Notes under the pieces: generated by a model
Database searches by the model: none
What the model was told of the DNA's origin: nothing
Seen by the model: the letters and a program-made list of their open reading frames with translations, nothing else
Made by a program: the position numbers and the translations under genes
In this document: positions 1-9,094 of the stretch, in pieces
How the letters are laid out: each line of letters begins with the position of its first letter
Numbering within the stretch: position 1 is the first letter of the stretch
Source of the DNA: BJHL01 sp040378885
GTDB taxonomy: Bacteria > Planctomycetota > Phycisphaerae > Phycisphaerales > UBA1924
Length of the DNA: 64,000 nucleotides
Assembly: GCA_046316615.1 (NCBI GenBank)
Contig: JBKDAN010000038.1
Coordinates: 33,807-97,806, forward strand
Reading direction: 5' to 3'

Positions 1-290
1 AAAGGCGGAATGGTCCGCTGCGCATCGCGCGTGCCCGTGTACACCGTCGTGCCGCCGGCTTCGACGCTGTACTGCACGAGCTGCATGGGCACGGCTTTGG
101 CGTTGGGGTTCTCCGCCAGCACTTCAAACTTCACGAGTGCAAGCTGGTCGGGTTGCTGGGCGGACTGCTCGACTCGCGCGCTGAGCACCTGCATCGTGGG
201 CGGCTCAAAGCTCGCCACTTCGCGCACGGTGGAACACGCAGCGAGGGGCAGTGAAAGCAGCACAACGGCAGGGAAAGCGAATCGACGCAT
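1..290 (-). CDS. LEA14/WHy-domain-like lipoprotein (3' part outside window)
   Basis: The reverse strand opens with an ATG at 288-290 and stays open to the window edge, so the C-terminus is missing. The protein begins MRRFAFPAVVLLSLPLAAC, a type II signal peptide with a clear lipobox (LAAC, Cys at residue 19), so it should be a lipid-anchored envelope protein. The mature part continues through EVLAENPNAKAVPMQLVQY, a hydrophobic beta-strand pattern around 'NPNA' that is typical of LEA14/water-stress (WHy) domains, which are found in many bacterial lipoproteins of unknown role. The LEA14 assignment is by motif only and covers about 96 residues. It lies on the same strand as, and just downstream of, the M20 amidohydrolase gene, 38 bases away. 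Confidence 0.7.
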   Translation of the reverse strand, partial: MRRFAFPAVVLLSLPLAACSTVREVASFEPPTMQVLSARVEQSAQQPDQLALVKFEVLAENPNAKAVPMQLVQYSVEAGGTTVYTGTRDAQRTIPP

Positions 291-328
291 GAGGCGAGGA
301 TAGGGCTGTGTGCAGACGCGTTGGAAGA

Positions 329-1552
329 TCATGCCTTGAGGGCGCATTCCGTCAGCGCACGGATGCCGATGGGCAGAGCATCGTCATTGAAGTCAAAATC
401 AGGCTGGTGCAGCGTGGGATAGGTGCTTGCGCCGCGCGGCTTGAGGCCCAGCAGGAAAAAGCAGGCGGGCACGCGCTGGCCGTAGTAGGCGAAGTCTTCG
501 CCGCCCATGGTGGGCTGCTCGATGGTGTCGACGCAGTCGCCGCCAAACGCGCCGCGGGCGATGCGGAAGAAGGTGTCCGTCGCTTCCGCGTCGTTCATCG
601 TGACGGGGTAGCCGGGCATCCACTTGATCTGAGCCGAGCAGCCCAGAGCCTGGGCGGTGTTCTCGACGATGGAGAAGAATCGTTCCTTTGCGAGCGTGCG
701 CATCTGGGGGCGCAGGGTGCGAATCGTGCCGATGAACTTGCAAGTCTCGGGAATGATGTTGTCTGCTGTGCCGGCGTTGATTGCGCCGACGGTGCAGACG
801 ACCGCATCGAGCGGGCTGGCGTTCCGTGAGACGATGGTCTGCAGCGCGTTGATGATCTGTGCACTGGCGACGATGGGATCGTTGCCAAAGTGCGGGTATG
901 CGCCGTGGGCCTGTGTGCCCTTGATGGTGACTTCAAAGTCATCGGTCGCGGCGAGCAGCGGGCCGACTTTACTTGCGACCTTGCCGACTTCCACCGTGGG
1001 CCAGCCGTGCAGGCCGAACATCATGCGGACCGGAGCACCAAGACCGCCACCTGACTCACCGGCCAGTGCGCCTTCGTCGCACATGATTTCCGCGCCGCCG
1101 CCGCCTTCTTCAGCGGGTTGAAAGACGAACGCGACAGGGCGCGGGCGGTGCAGCTTGCTGAGCACCTTGGCGGCACCGATGAGCATGGTGGTATGGCCGT
1201 CGTGGCCGCAGGCGTGCATCTTGCCTTCGGTGCGGCTGCTGTAGCTCTTGCCCGTGCGCTCGGTAATGGGCAGGGCGTCCATGTCGGCGCGAAGGCCTAT
1301 GGCCCCCTTGGTTTCATCTGCGGGGTTGCTGGCGGGGAGATAGCCGAGCACGCCGGTGCCTTTGCCGAGGCCGGCCTTGAAGCGGATGCCCGCGGCGGTC
1401 AGTTCGCGCTGGACCACCGAACTGGTGTACTTCTCCTCGAAGCACAGTTCGGGATGCATGTGCAGTTCATGCCGAATCTGCCGGAGTTGCGGAAGTTCCG
1501 CAGCGATCAGGTCGGGCAGGGATTGGGTCTTGTCGGCGACAACTTGAGGCAT
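329..1552 (-). CDS. M20 family amidohydrolase/carboxypeptidase (hippurate hydrolase-like)
   Basis: This 407-residue protein is a zinc/manganese-dependent M20D amidohydrolase, the family that removes acyl groups from N-acyl amino acids. Seen in sequence: the opening RQIRHELHMHPELCFEE, the metal-binding GLRADMDALPI and MHACGHDGHTTMLIGAA motifs, the catalytic PAEEGGGGA glutamates, and the distal MGGEDFAYY metal ligand near the C-terminus. No signal peptide is present, so it should be cytoplasmic. The start chosen (ATG at 1550-1552, MPQVV) puts the conserved domain about 15 residues in; the open frame runs 69 codons further upstream but that stretch looks non-coding. No good ribosome-binding site is visible. 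A CCGTCT-GAA-AGACGG palindrome sits just upstream at 1565-1579. The substrate cannot be told from sequence. Confidence 0.93.
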   Translation of the reverse strand: MPQVVADKTQSLPDLIAAELPQLRQIRHELHMHPELCFEEKYTSSVVQRELTAAGIRFKAGLGKGTGVLGYLPASNPADETKGAIGLRADMDALPITERTGKSYSSRTEGKMHACGHDGHTTMLIGAAKVLSKLHRPRPVAFVFQPAEEGGGGAEIMCDEGALAGESGGGLGAPVRMMFGLHGWPTVEVGKVASKVGPLLAATDDFEVTIKGTQAHGAYPHFGNDPIVASAQIINALQTIVSRNASPLDAVVCTVGAINAGTADNIIPETCKFIGTIRTLRPQMRTLAKERFFSIVENTAQALGCSAQIKWMPGYPVTMNDAEATDTFFRIARGAFGGDCVDTIEQPTMGGEDFAYYGQRVPACFFLLGLKPRGASTYPTLHQPDFDFNDDALPIGIRALTECALKA

Positions 1553-1729
1553 GACAGAGGGTAACCGTCTGAAAGACGGACGCGAGCCTGACCCCTCGGA
1601 CAGGCACACTCCACCGTGGGAATGCGAAGCGACCGCCAAGAGATTTTGGCATTGTCGCAAGCCACGAATGGCTGGGACCGATGAGAGCAGGGGTGCCGGG
1701 CGGGAGCACATGAAAAGGACGGATACTAC

Positions 1730-2323
1730 TTGCCGCTGCCACCTGCTAACGCTCAACAACTACGCGTGACCGACGTCGAGGCGAGTGCCATTGCGCGCGC
1801 TTTGGAGCAACATGAAACCACGGCGCGAAACCTGGCCAATCGCAACTGCGAGCGGTTCCGGCTGCCGACCGGGTTCAAGGTCGTGGGCACCTTTACGATG
1901 CCCGGCGGGAGCACGCAGAATGCCATTGTGACGGTGCGGAACATCTCTCGCACGGGGATGGGGTGTCTGCACGGGACCTTTCTGCACCCTGGATCTGCGG
2001 CTGCTTTGGTGATCGTGGACGAACAGCGCCAGCCGCTCTTGCGCATCATGGGCAAGGTGGTGCGATGCGAACAGGTTCGTGTGCGTGTCTACGACGTGGG
2101 CGTGCGATTCGAGGAATCTGTGCCGCTGGAGACCATATTGCCGGTTGCGGCGCACGATGAGAGTCAGGGCGAGCATGCCGGAGTGCTCAAGCATCTGGAG
2201 GCTGCTCGCAACGCGCTGCTGGATGGCGAGGCAACTGCAATCGAGCGGGCATTGACCGCGCTGCATGCATTGCTCAGCGAGCGGTTGCAATCTGCCAGTA
2301 AACGCGCACAAGACGCGGCGTGA
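1730..2323 (+). CDS. PilZ-domain protein
   Basis: The 197-residue protein has a PilZ-like beta-barrel at about residues 40-130. The basic segment NCERFRLP precedes the second motif NISRTGMGCL, matching the (D/N)xSxxG signature that contacts cyclic di-GMP; the RxxxR half is only partly recognisable. It could be a c-di-GMP effector, but binding is not certain. The C-terminal 50 residues are a charged helical region. The frame opens with TTG at 1730, with AAGGA about ten bases upstream; a GTG at 1766 is an alternative and no ATG fits. It is soluble and cytoplasmic. It stands alone between the divergent amidohydrolase and the tRNA nucleotidyltransferase. Confidence 0.75.
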   Translation: MPLPPANAQQLRVTDVEASAIARALEQHETTARNLANRNCERFRLPTGFKVVGTFTMPGGSTQNAIVTVRNISRTGMGCLHGTFLHPGSAAALVIVDEQRQPLLRIMGKVVRCEQVRVRVYDVGVRFEESVPLETILPVAAHDESQGEHAGVLKHLEAARNALLDGEATAIERALTALHALLSERLQSASKRAQDAA

Positions 2324-2590
2324 AACCACGAGGAAGCGGAGCGGGTGCTGCGACCATTCGGTCCGGGGGCTTGCGAAAAACCCGGCCGCCTCACACAGAC
2401 ATCCCGCCCCGCCAAGAGGAATATGCCAAATTCAGGCGGGGAAACAAGCAAACCGTGAGAAGCTGGCGAAGCGGTGCGGGTTGTGCTGACTGTGCGGGCG
2501 GGGTGGGACAGGAACCACTCCAACTCGGACGAGCAAAGGTCTTGGGACGTAAAGCCGCGCCCGGAGCGACGGGCATTTCTACCCTGCGTC

Positions 2591-3814
2591 ATGCCTGACG
2601 CTTCACCTCGCTCCGCTGCCCTTGCTGTTGTGCAGCGGTTGCGCGCGGCGGGATTCAAGGCGTACTTCGCAGGCGGTTGCGTGCGGGACGAACTGCTGGG
2701 GCGCACGCCCAGCGACTACGACGTCGCGACAGATGCGGTCCCCGAGCAGATCACGGCTTTGTTTGATCGCACAGCAGAGGTGGGCGCGCACTTTGGTGTC
2801 GTGCTCGTCAAGGTGCACCGCGAGGTGATTGAAGTTGCGACGTTTCGGGCGGATGGCAGCTACACCGATGCCCGCCGACCCGACAGCGTGCGATTTTCGA
2901 CGCCGCTCGACGATGCCCAGCGGCGCGACTTCACGGTCAACGCGTTGTTTCTGGATCCGGGCGCACCGGCAGACCGTCAGGTCATCGACTATGTGGGCGG
3001 GCTGGCAGACTTGAAGGCCCGTGTGCTGCGGGCGGTGGGCGATCCGCATCAACGGCTGGCGGAGGACCATTTGCGGGCCCTCCGTGCGGTGCGACTGGCG
3101 AGCAAATTGGGATTTACCATCGATGCGGCGACGTGCGATGCCATTTCGCAGCACGCCAGCGACCTGCGTGGTGTGAGTCGGGAACGGATTGGTGACGAGT
3201 TGCGGGCGATGATGTCGCACCCTTCGCGGGCGGATGCAGCTCAGACGCTCGCGCGGCTGGGGCTGGAACCCCCAGTTTTCCGGGATGGTCTGGGGACGGT
3301 CAAGGTCCACGGCTTGGCGGCACTGCCGGGCGGGGCAGACTTTGGGGTCTGTCTGGCGGCGTGGCAACTGGACCGGGGGCTGACGCTGGACGACCGCGCA
3401 ATCGAGCAAAGTGTGCGGACACTGCGGGACGCGTTGCTGCTGAGCAACCGAGAGCAATCTGACTTTCAGCACGCGTTACTGGGCCTGAAGGTACTACGAA
3501 CGGATTGGTTGGGCGCTGGCATCGCCGCTCGCAAGCGGTTGCTGGCGGGGCCGCTGGCGATAGGGCTCCACCTGCTGCGGGCGCTGGAACCTGCGGTGGC
3601 AGCCGCCGTTGATGCGGATGCACGGCGATTGGCGGAGGACGGGATCGGGATTGAGCCGCCGATGATTCTGACGGGGGATGTTCTTGTTTCGTGGGGGTAC
3701 CGGCCCGGACCGGCGTTCAAGGCGATTTTGAGCCGGGTGTATGACGCGCAATTGGACGGAAGCGTGAAAAACCTGGAAGAAGCCCGGGAACTGGTCACGC
3801 GATTGAGCGTCTAG
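2591..3814 (+). CDS. cca: tRNA nucleotidyltransferase / poly(A) polymerase family (CCA-adding)
   Basis: A 407-residue class II polymerase-beta-type nucleotidyltransferase. The N-terminal domain contains AYFAGGCVRDELLGRTPSDYD, where the GG and the DxD pair hold the catalytic metals. It is followed by the RRDFTVNALF motif that distinguishes the CCA/poly(A) polymerase group, then AEDHLRALRAVRLASKLGF. Known role of the family: adding or repairing the 3' CCA end of tRNA, or polyadenylating RNA; sequence alone does not separate these two here. No HD domain is visible. The start at 2591 (MPDASPRS) is preferred over an in-frame GTG 39 codons upstream because family homology begins about 15 residues in. 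The 267 bases before it hold no convincing gene. Confidence 0.92.
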   Translation: MPDASPRSAALAVVQRLRAAGFKAYFAGGCVRDELLGRTPSDYDVATDAVPEQITALFDRTAEVGAHFGVVLVKVHREVIEVATFRADGSYTDARRPDSVRFSTPLDDAQRRDFTVNALFLDPGAPADRQVIDYVGGLADLKARVLRAVGDPHQRLAEDHLRALRAVRLASKLGFTIDAATCDAISQHASDLRGVSRERIGDELRAMMSHPSRADAAQTLARLGLEPPVFRDGLGTVKVHGLAALPGGADFGVCLAAWQLDRGLTLDDRAIEQSVRTLRDALLLSNREQSDFQHALLGLKVLRTDWLGAGIAARKRLLAGPLAIGLHLLRALEPAVAAAVDADARRLAEDGIGIEPPMILTGDVLVSWGYRPGPAFKAILSRVYDAQLDGSVKNLEEARELVTRLSV

Positions 3815-3905
3815 CGAGGTATCGCCACGACATTTGTCGTACGCTTGGCAACGCACGCTGGTCCAGTGTGCGGCGAATCCAAAGACTTTCAGACGGGAGC
3901 ACAGC

Positions 3906-5426
3906 ATGAAGGTTGCAAATGCGATGAAGATCGGTCTGGCCGCCGCGATGGTGTGGTCGGCAGGGCTTGCGCCGATGACGGCGATGGCGGACGAAAAGGC
4001 GAAGAGCGCGTCGAAGGAGACGCCTGACGAGTCGACGCAGGACACACTGATCTTCCGCAACGGCAACGTGCTGAAGGGCACGATCGTGAGCGAGACGGAT
4101 ACGAGCATTCGCTTCAAGAGCGAAGTGGCCGGTCTTGCGCTCGAGACGGAGTACAGCCGTGAGCTGATTCTGGAAGTGAAGCGCGCGACGAAGAAGGCGG
4201 ACGCGACCAAGGACGCGAAGCCGGCGACCAAGGCGGACGCGACGAAGGCCGCTCCGGCAGCCACGACTGACAAGAAGGATGAAGCCGTGCAGGCGTCGCC
4301 CGACGCCCCCCGCTACTACGTCGTTCCGCTTCGCGGTTCGATGGGTGGCGAGACCTCGATCCGCAGCATGAAGCTGATCATGGAAGACGCGAACAAGCAG
4401 CGTCCGGATTACATCATCTTCGATCTGAACGTCTGGGCCCGCACCCGTCAGGGTCAGCCTGCGTCGCAGTTTGACCAGAACTTCCGCTCGTGGAGCGCGA
4501 ATGAGGCACTGATGAAGTACCTCACGGAAGGCGCGCGGGCGGACTGGGAAGGCCCGTTTCCCAAGTACGTGTTCGCGATTCGTGACGCGTGGGGTGGCGC
4601 TGCGTTCCTCCCGCTGATCAGCGGCGATCTGTATTTCTTCCCCGAAGCCCGCATGGGTGGCATCGGCAACCTGACGTATGAATCGTTCGGCGGCGGCAGC
4701 ACTCGCGTGCTGGAGAAGTGGTTCTCGTCGATTCACGACCAGATCACCGGCTTTGCCATCAAGGCTGGCTGGCCCTTCCCGGACGAAATGGTCCGCGCGT
4801 TCCTGCGTCCGGAGTTCGTGCTTTCACTGCGGTACGTGGATGGCAAGCCTCAGGTGTTTGAGGGCTATCCCACGGATCCTTCGGAAGAACTGCTGACGGA
4901 CGCGGGCAAGTTCGCGCCGGACAACAACAGCGGTCGCAGCGACGAGTCGGACTCGATTGACGATCTGGCCCGCTGGCGCGGCAACGACCACCTGACTCTG
5001 ACGGCTCCCCTGGCTCTGAAGCTGGGCGTGAGCAAGGGCACGGTGACGAGCATCGACGATGTGCTGAGCCAGCTTGGCATTGCTCAGACCGGCGTTGATG
5101 TGGGCAAGAACGCCAAGAAGATCATGGAAGACTGGGCGGAAGACACCCGCCGGGCCCAGGCTCGTATCGGTCGCTTCTGGGATGACTTCCAGCAAGTTGA
5201 AGTGCAGGCGCCGGGCGGCTTTGAAGAACGCAGCGCAGCTCGCGGCAAGCGCATCCGCATTCTGCAGGACCTCAAGAGCCTGCTGAAGCGCTACGAAGAC
5301 GGCATTCCTCCTCAGGTGCTGGCACAGGCGCAGATTCCGATGGGCGAAGACGGCAAGCCCAACTACCGCGAGATCGATGACATCATCTCGCGTCTCCAGG
5401 AAGAACAACGCCGGGACCGTCGCTGA
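3906..5426 (+). CDS. Exported Sm-like plus ClpP/crotonase-fold protein, probably inactive paralogue
   Basis: This 506-residue protein has a signal peptide (MKVANAMKIGLAAAMVWSAG...AMA, cleavage near residue 27). Next comes a short beta domain around LIFRNGNVLKGTIVSE, an Sm-like module common in planctomycete envelope proteins. A Lys/Ala/Thr-rich linker (about residues 95-130) follows, then a ClpP/crotonase-like region starting YYVVPLRGSMGGE. Compared with its neighbour at 5473-6801 it has the same architecture but lacks the glycine-rich NSGGG loop: the equivalent place reads FDLNVWARTRQG. It also lacks a Ser-Ala-Ala nucleophile segment, reading AWGGAAFLPLISGDLYF instead. It may therefore be a pseudoenzyme or scaffold. 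GGGAG sits six bases before the ATG. It is co-directional with the next gene, 46 bases away. Confidence 0.75.
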   Translation: MKVANAMKIGLAAAMVWSAGLAPMTAMADEKAKSASKETPDESTQDTLIFRNGNVLKGTIVSETDTSIRFKSEVAGLALETEYSRELILEVKRATKKADATKDAKPATKADATKAAPAATTDKKDEAVQASPDAPRYYVVPLRGSMGGETSIRSMKLIMEDANKQRPDYIIFDLNVWARTRQGQPASQFDQNFRSWSANEALMKYLTEGARADWEGPFPKYVFAIRDAWGGAAFLPLISGDLYFFPEARMGGIGNLTYESFGGGSTRVLEKWFSSIHDQITGFAIKAGWPFPDEMVRAFLRPEFVLSLRYVDGKPQVFEGYPTDPSEELLTDAGKFAPDNNSGRSDESDSIDDLARWRGNDHLTLTAPLALKLGVSKGTVTSIDDVLSQLGIAQTGVDVGKNAKKIMEDWAEDTRRAQARIGRFWDDFQQVEVQAPGGFEERSAARGKRIRILQDLKSLLKRYEDGIPPQVLAQAQIPMGEDGKPNYREIDDIISRLQEEQRRDRR

Positions 5427-5472
5427 AACAGATCGCAAACTGAACTGAGACTGAACTCAAAAGGATCAAGAC

Positions 5473-6801
5473 ATGTTGAAGACACTTCAGACAATGTGCC
5501 TGGCGATCGTGATGCTGCTGGGCGTGGCCATGCCCGCTTCGAGCGCGTTCGCGGCTGACCGTGTGACGCTCAAGGACGGCTCGGTGCTGGAAGGCACCAT
5601 CGTTCGCGAAGCCAACGGCATCGTGTGGATCAAGGTCAGCGTCGGCGGCGTGGAACAGGAGCGCATGCTCCTGCCCAGCGAAGTCAAGGGCGTGGAACGC
5701 AATGTGTCGGCTGGCGAAAAGTCAGCGAAGACGGAGAAGGCGACCGCTCCGACGGACAAGACTGACGACGCCATCACGACGCCGGTGATCGTGCCGAGCA
5801 CGACTGCCAACTCAGGCGTGCCCCGCGCCATGGTGCTGACGATGGGCGACGCCACCAACGGCAACGACATGGTGGGCGTGTACATGACGACCCACAGCGT
5901 CGAGCAGGCTTTGGACACGATCAAGCAGGAAATCGGCGACGACGGCACGGGCGTGCTCGTGCTGCGGATCAATTCGGGCGGCGGCATGCTGCTGGAGATC
6001 CAGAAGCTGTCCGACATGATTCAGAATGAACTCAAGCCCAAGTTCCGCGTTGTGGGATGGATTGAGTTTGCGACGTCCGCTGCAGCGATGACGGCGCACG
6101 CGATCGAGGAAATCTACTTCACGCGTCGTGGCGAGTATGGCTCGTGCACGGGCTTCCGCGGCAATCAGTTCGCGCCGGTGGAAGGCTACGAACTGGAAGT
6201 GGTGCTGCACACGATGGAGCGCATCAGCGCACGTGGCAAGCACAATCCGCTGATCATGCGTGCGATGCAGATTCAGCAGCCCCTGTCGGCGACCGTCAAG
6301 CCTGACGGCACGGTGGAGTGGTACCCGGATGCGAAGGGCGGCGAAATCGTCGTGAATCGCGATGGCGAAGTGCTGAGCTTCAACTCACTCGAAGCCGAGC
6401 GCGTGAAGTTCTCGCGCGGCACCGCTGACACGCTTGAAGAGCTGACCAAGGCCATGGGCTACAACGAGCTCAACTGGGTTGGCGAGCGCATGGAAGGCAT
6501 TCCGTGGCCCGTGAGCAAGGCTGAGAAGGCGCAGATGGACTTCCGTGCGAAGACCCGCGACGGCGAGAACTCGATGAACTCGATCTTCGCGAAGTACCAG
6601 CGCAACGTGGCGGCTGCGGCCAGCGAACAGGATCGCGCCACTCGCAGCGGTCTGGTGGGCGTGGCTCGGCGCGAACTGGATCGCCTGGAAGCGATCATCC
6701 GCAACAATCCGCGTCTGGCTCTGATCAACTTCAACGGCGAAGAGAACTTCCGCCAGCTCATGGAGGAAGAGCGGAACCGTCTGAAGGAACTGATGCGCTA
6801 A
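5473..6801 (+). CDS. Exported Sm-like plus ClpP-fold serine-protease-like protein
   Basis: The 442-residue protein has a signal peptide (cleavage after SSAFA, near residue 27) and an Sm-like module (VTLKDGSVLEGTIVRE, then a KGVERN end). After a Thr/Ala/Asp-rich linker comes a ClpP/SppA/NfeD-type fold. The oxyanion-loop-like sequence LRINSGGGML and the following FATSAAAMTAHAIEEIYF fit a nucleophile-serine helix of this superfamily, with the Ser within ATSAAA as the likely nucleophile. It is probably an envelope protease or peptide-binding protein. AAGGA lies seven bases before the ATG. It follows its degenerate paralogue and ends at a strong terminator, so the two likely form one transcript. 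Substrate unknown; assignment to the fold is by motif. Confidence 0.75.
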   Translation: MLKTLQTMCLAIVMLLGVAMPASSAFAADRVTLKDGSVLEGTIVREANGIVWIKVSVGGVEQERMLLPSEVKGVERNVSAGEKSAKTEKATAPTDKTDDAITTPVIVPSTTANSGVPRAMVLTMGDATNGNDMVGVYMTTHSVEQALDTIKQEIGDDGTGVLVLRINSGGGMLLEIQKLSDMIQNELKPKFRVVGWIEFATSAAAMTAHAIEEIYFTRRGEYGSCTGFRGNQFAPVEGYELEVVLHTMERISARGKHNPLIMRAMQIQQPLSATVKPDGTVEWYPDAKGGEIVVNRDGEVLSFNSLEAERVKFSRGTADTLEELTKAMGYNELNWVGERMEGIPWPVSKAEKAQMDFRAKTRDGENSMNSIFAKYQRNVAAAASEQDRATRSGLVGVARRELDRLEAIIRNNPRLALINFNGEENFRQLMEEERNRLKELMR

Positions 6802-6830
6802 GTTGCGACAAGCAGGCTTTCTGAAGGAAA

Positions 6831-6854
6831 CCCGCGAGCTGATCGCGGGTTTTT
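6831..6854 (+). terminator. Rho-independent terminator after the ClpP-fold pair
   Basis: A perfect 7-bp stem (CCCGCGA at 6831-6837, TCGCGGG at 6843-6849) with a five-base loop is followed directly by TTTTT. It lies 30 bases after the stop of the second ClpP-fold gene and before the M3 peptidase gene. Confidence 0.9.
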
Positions 6855-6936
6855 CTGTGCGCAAATCGATGGGCAATTGCGCGTTTTCCTGCGAGTTTTG
6901 CTATAGTTCCCTTTCCCGCTTCAGGAGATTGCTTTC

Positions 6937-8679
6937 ATGACGATCCTTCCCGCCGGGTTTGACGGCACGAATTTCGCTCACATCGAACCTTTGATGAAGG
7001 AACTGCTGTCGCGCGAGGTGAGCAACCGCACGGCGCTGGAGCAGTGGCTGACGGATCGCAGCGAAATCTCCGCGGCATGCAGTGAATCGCGGGCCAATCT
7101 GTACATCACGATGACGTGCGATACAGACGACAAGAACGCGGCCAAGGCGTACGAAAAGTACATCACCGAAGTTGATCCGAAACTCAAGCCGTACTCGTTT
7201 GAGCTCGAAAAGCGATTCGTGTCGCTCGCGAAGCAGTTTGAACTGCCGGGGGAGCGGTACACCGTGCTGGCGAGGGGCGCGAAAGCGGAAGTGGAGCTGT
7301 ATCGCGAAGAGAACATTCCGCTCGAAACCCAACTCTCGCAACTGGGACAGAAGTTCGAGACGCTCGCCGGCAGCATGACGGTGCAGTTTGAAGGGCAGGA
7401 GCGCACGCTGCCCCAAATGGCTCGCTACGCGGAACTGCCCGAACGTGCGACGCGCGAAGCCGCGTGGCGTGCGGTGAGCGAGCGTCGCTACAAGGAAGTT
7501 GACGGCTTCAACGCTATCTACGACGAGATGATCGCTCTGCGGCACAAAGTCGCGAGGAACGCGGGCTTTGAGAATTACATCGGTTACGCGTACAAGAGCA
7601 AGCATCGCTTTGACTACAGCGTGAAGGAGTGTGAAGACTTCCACGCTGGTGTTGAGAAGGCGGTCGTGCCGCTCGTGCGGATGCTGGAGAAGAAGCGTGC
7701 CAAGGAACTGGGGCTTGACCGTCAGGGGGATGTGCTGCGTCCGTGGGATCTGGCGGTTGATCCCAAGGGCCGCGGGCCGCTCAAGCCGTTCAATGGCGGT
7801 CGCGAACTGATGAGCAAGTCGGTCGCCGCGATGAAGCGACTGGACCCGCGGCTGGCGGGCTTGCTGAGCGAACTGGGCGATGGCAGCGAATCACGCGGCG
7901 CGCGTGATGGAGCGTGCCTGGACCTTGACAGCCGCAAGGGCAAGGCTCCGGGCGGCTATCAGTACATGCGCGACGGCAGCCGCCGACCGTTCATCTTCAT
8001 GAACGCGGCGGGGCTGCACAAAGACGTGGAAACGATGGTGCACGAGGCGGGCCACGCGTTCCACAGCATGCTGTGTCGGAGCGAGCCGCTGGTTGAATAT
8101 CGCCATAGCCCCATCGAATTCGCGGAAGTCGCAAGCATGAGCATGGAACTGCTGAGCATGCGCCACTGGGACGCGCCAGGCAGCTTCTACGACGGCAATC
8201 AGGTCGACTTCCAGCGTGCGTGCCGTGAGCAGCTCAAGCGCAGCGTGTTGCTGCTTCCGTGGATCGCGACCATCGACGCCTTCCAGCACTTTGTGTACGG
8301 CTTTCCGACGCACACGCGCCAGCAGCGCACGAGCTACTGGCTGGGGCTCGACCAGCGCTTCGGCGGCATCGCCAGCTGGGAAGGGCTCGAGCACTTCCGC
8401 GGCAATGTCTGGCAGCGCCAGTTGCACCTGTTCAGTCATCCGTTCTACTACATCGAGTACGGCATCGCGCAGCTGGGTGCGCTGCAACTGTGGCTCATCA
8501 GCCTGGAGAAGGGCGAGAAGACCGCGATTGACTACTACATGAAGGGCCTGAGCCTGGGCGGCAGCAAGCCGCTGCCTGAGTTGTTCCGCGCTTCGGGTCT
8601 GGAGTTCAACTTCGGCCCCGCGATCATCCAGCGTCTGGCGGATCGTGTGCAGAAGGAACTGGAAAAGCTGCCGGAGTGA
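6937..8679 (+). CDS. M3 family oligoendopeptidase (PepF-like)
   Basis: A 580-residue metallopeptidase of the thimet/PepF clan. The zinc site is visible as MVHEAGHAFH (HEAGH at residues 369-373), and the third ligand is the glutamate in IEFAEVASMS (about E397). The C-terminal half contains the family's SHPFYYIEYGIAQLGA segment, which lines the substrate channel in M3 enzymes. Length matches PepF-type oligoendopeptidases, which degrade short peptides in the cytoplasm; no signal peptide is present. CAGGAG lies about ten bases before the ATG. The stop codon is only four bases from the next (SMR transporter) start, suggesting translational coupling. Confidence 0.93.
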   Translation: MTILPAGFDGTNFAHIEPLMKELLSREVSNRTALEQWLTDRSEISAACSESRANLYITMTCDTDDKNAAKAYEKYITEVDPKLKPYSFELEKRFVSLAKQFELPGERYTVLARGAKAEVELYREENIPLETQLSQLGQKFETLAGSMTVQFEGQERTLPQMARYAELPERATREAAWRAVSERRYKEVDGFNAIYDEMIALRHKVARNAGFENYIGYAYKSKHRFDYSVKECEDFHAGVEKAVVPLVRMLEKKRAKELGLDRQGDVLRPWDLAVDPKGRGPLKPFNGGRELMSKSVAAMKRLDPRLAGLLSELGDGSESRGARDGACLDLDSRKGKAPGGYQYMRDGSRRPFIFMNAAGLHKDVETMVHEAGHAFHSMLCRSEPLVEYRHSPIEFAEVASMSMELLSMRHWDAPGSFYDGNQVDFQRACREQLKRSVLLLPWIATIDAFQHFVYGFPTHTRQQRTSYWLGLDQRFGGIASWEGLEHFRGNVWQRQLHLFSHPFYYIEYGIAQLGALQLWLISLEKGEKTAIDYYMKGLSLGGSKPLPELFRASGLEFNFGPAIIQRLADRVQKELEKLPE

Positions 8680-8683
8680 AGTC

Positions 8684-9079
8684 GTGACTGAAGCAGCGCG
8701 TGAAGCCGTCAGCGGTGTGGTCGCCAGCACGCTGGCGCAGACGCCTGCTGCGCCCACGCCTTGGATGAATCCGTGGATCATGCTGGTCGTGGCGGGTCTG
8801 CTGGAGGTGGTGTGGGCGAGCGGGATGAAGAGCACGCAGGGGTTCACGAAGCTGTGGCCCAGTGTGCTGGTCATCGTCGCGATGATCGCGAGCTTCACGC
8901 TGCTTGCGCAGGCGATGAAGTTCCTGCCGGCGGGCACCAGCTACGCCATCTGGGTCGGCATCGGGGCTGTCGGCGTCGCCATCTTCGGCATGGTGTGGCT
9001 GAAGGAACCCGCGACGGCGTGGCGGATTGGTTGCATTCTGCTCATTCTGCTCGGTGTGCTGGGGCTGAAGCTGCGTTGA
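8684..9079 (+). CDS. SMR family transporter (SugE/Gdx-like)
   Basis: A small multidrug resistance-type protein with four hydrophobic helices. The core from MNPWIM to the end is 104 residues, the normal SMR length, and contains GLLEVVWASGMKSTQGFTKLWPS with the membrane-embedded catalytic glutamate. The 'K..GFT+LWPS' pattern is that of the SugE/Gdx subgroup, known to export guanidinium rather than drugs. Start is ambiguous: the GTG at 8684 has a good GGAG seven bases upstream and lies four bases after the peptidase stop, but adds 27 polar residues; the ATG at 8765 gives standard length without an obvious RBS. GTG is listed because of the ribosome-binding site and coupling. Confidence 0.88.
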   Translation: MTEAAREAVSGVVASTLAQTPAAPTPWMNPWIMLVVAGLLEVVWASGMKSTQGFTKLWPSVLVIVAMIASFTLLAQAMKFLPAGTSYAIWVGIGAVGVAIFGMVWLKEPATAWRIGCILLILLGVLGLKLR

Positions 9080-9094
9080 GGGCCGCCAAGCTGC

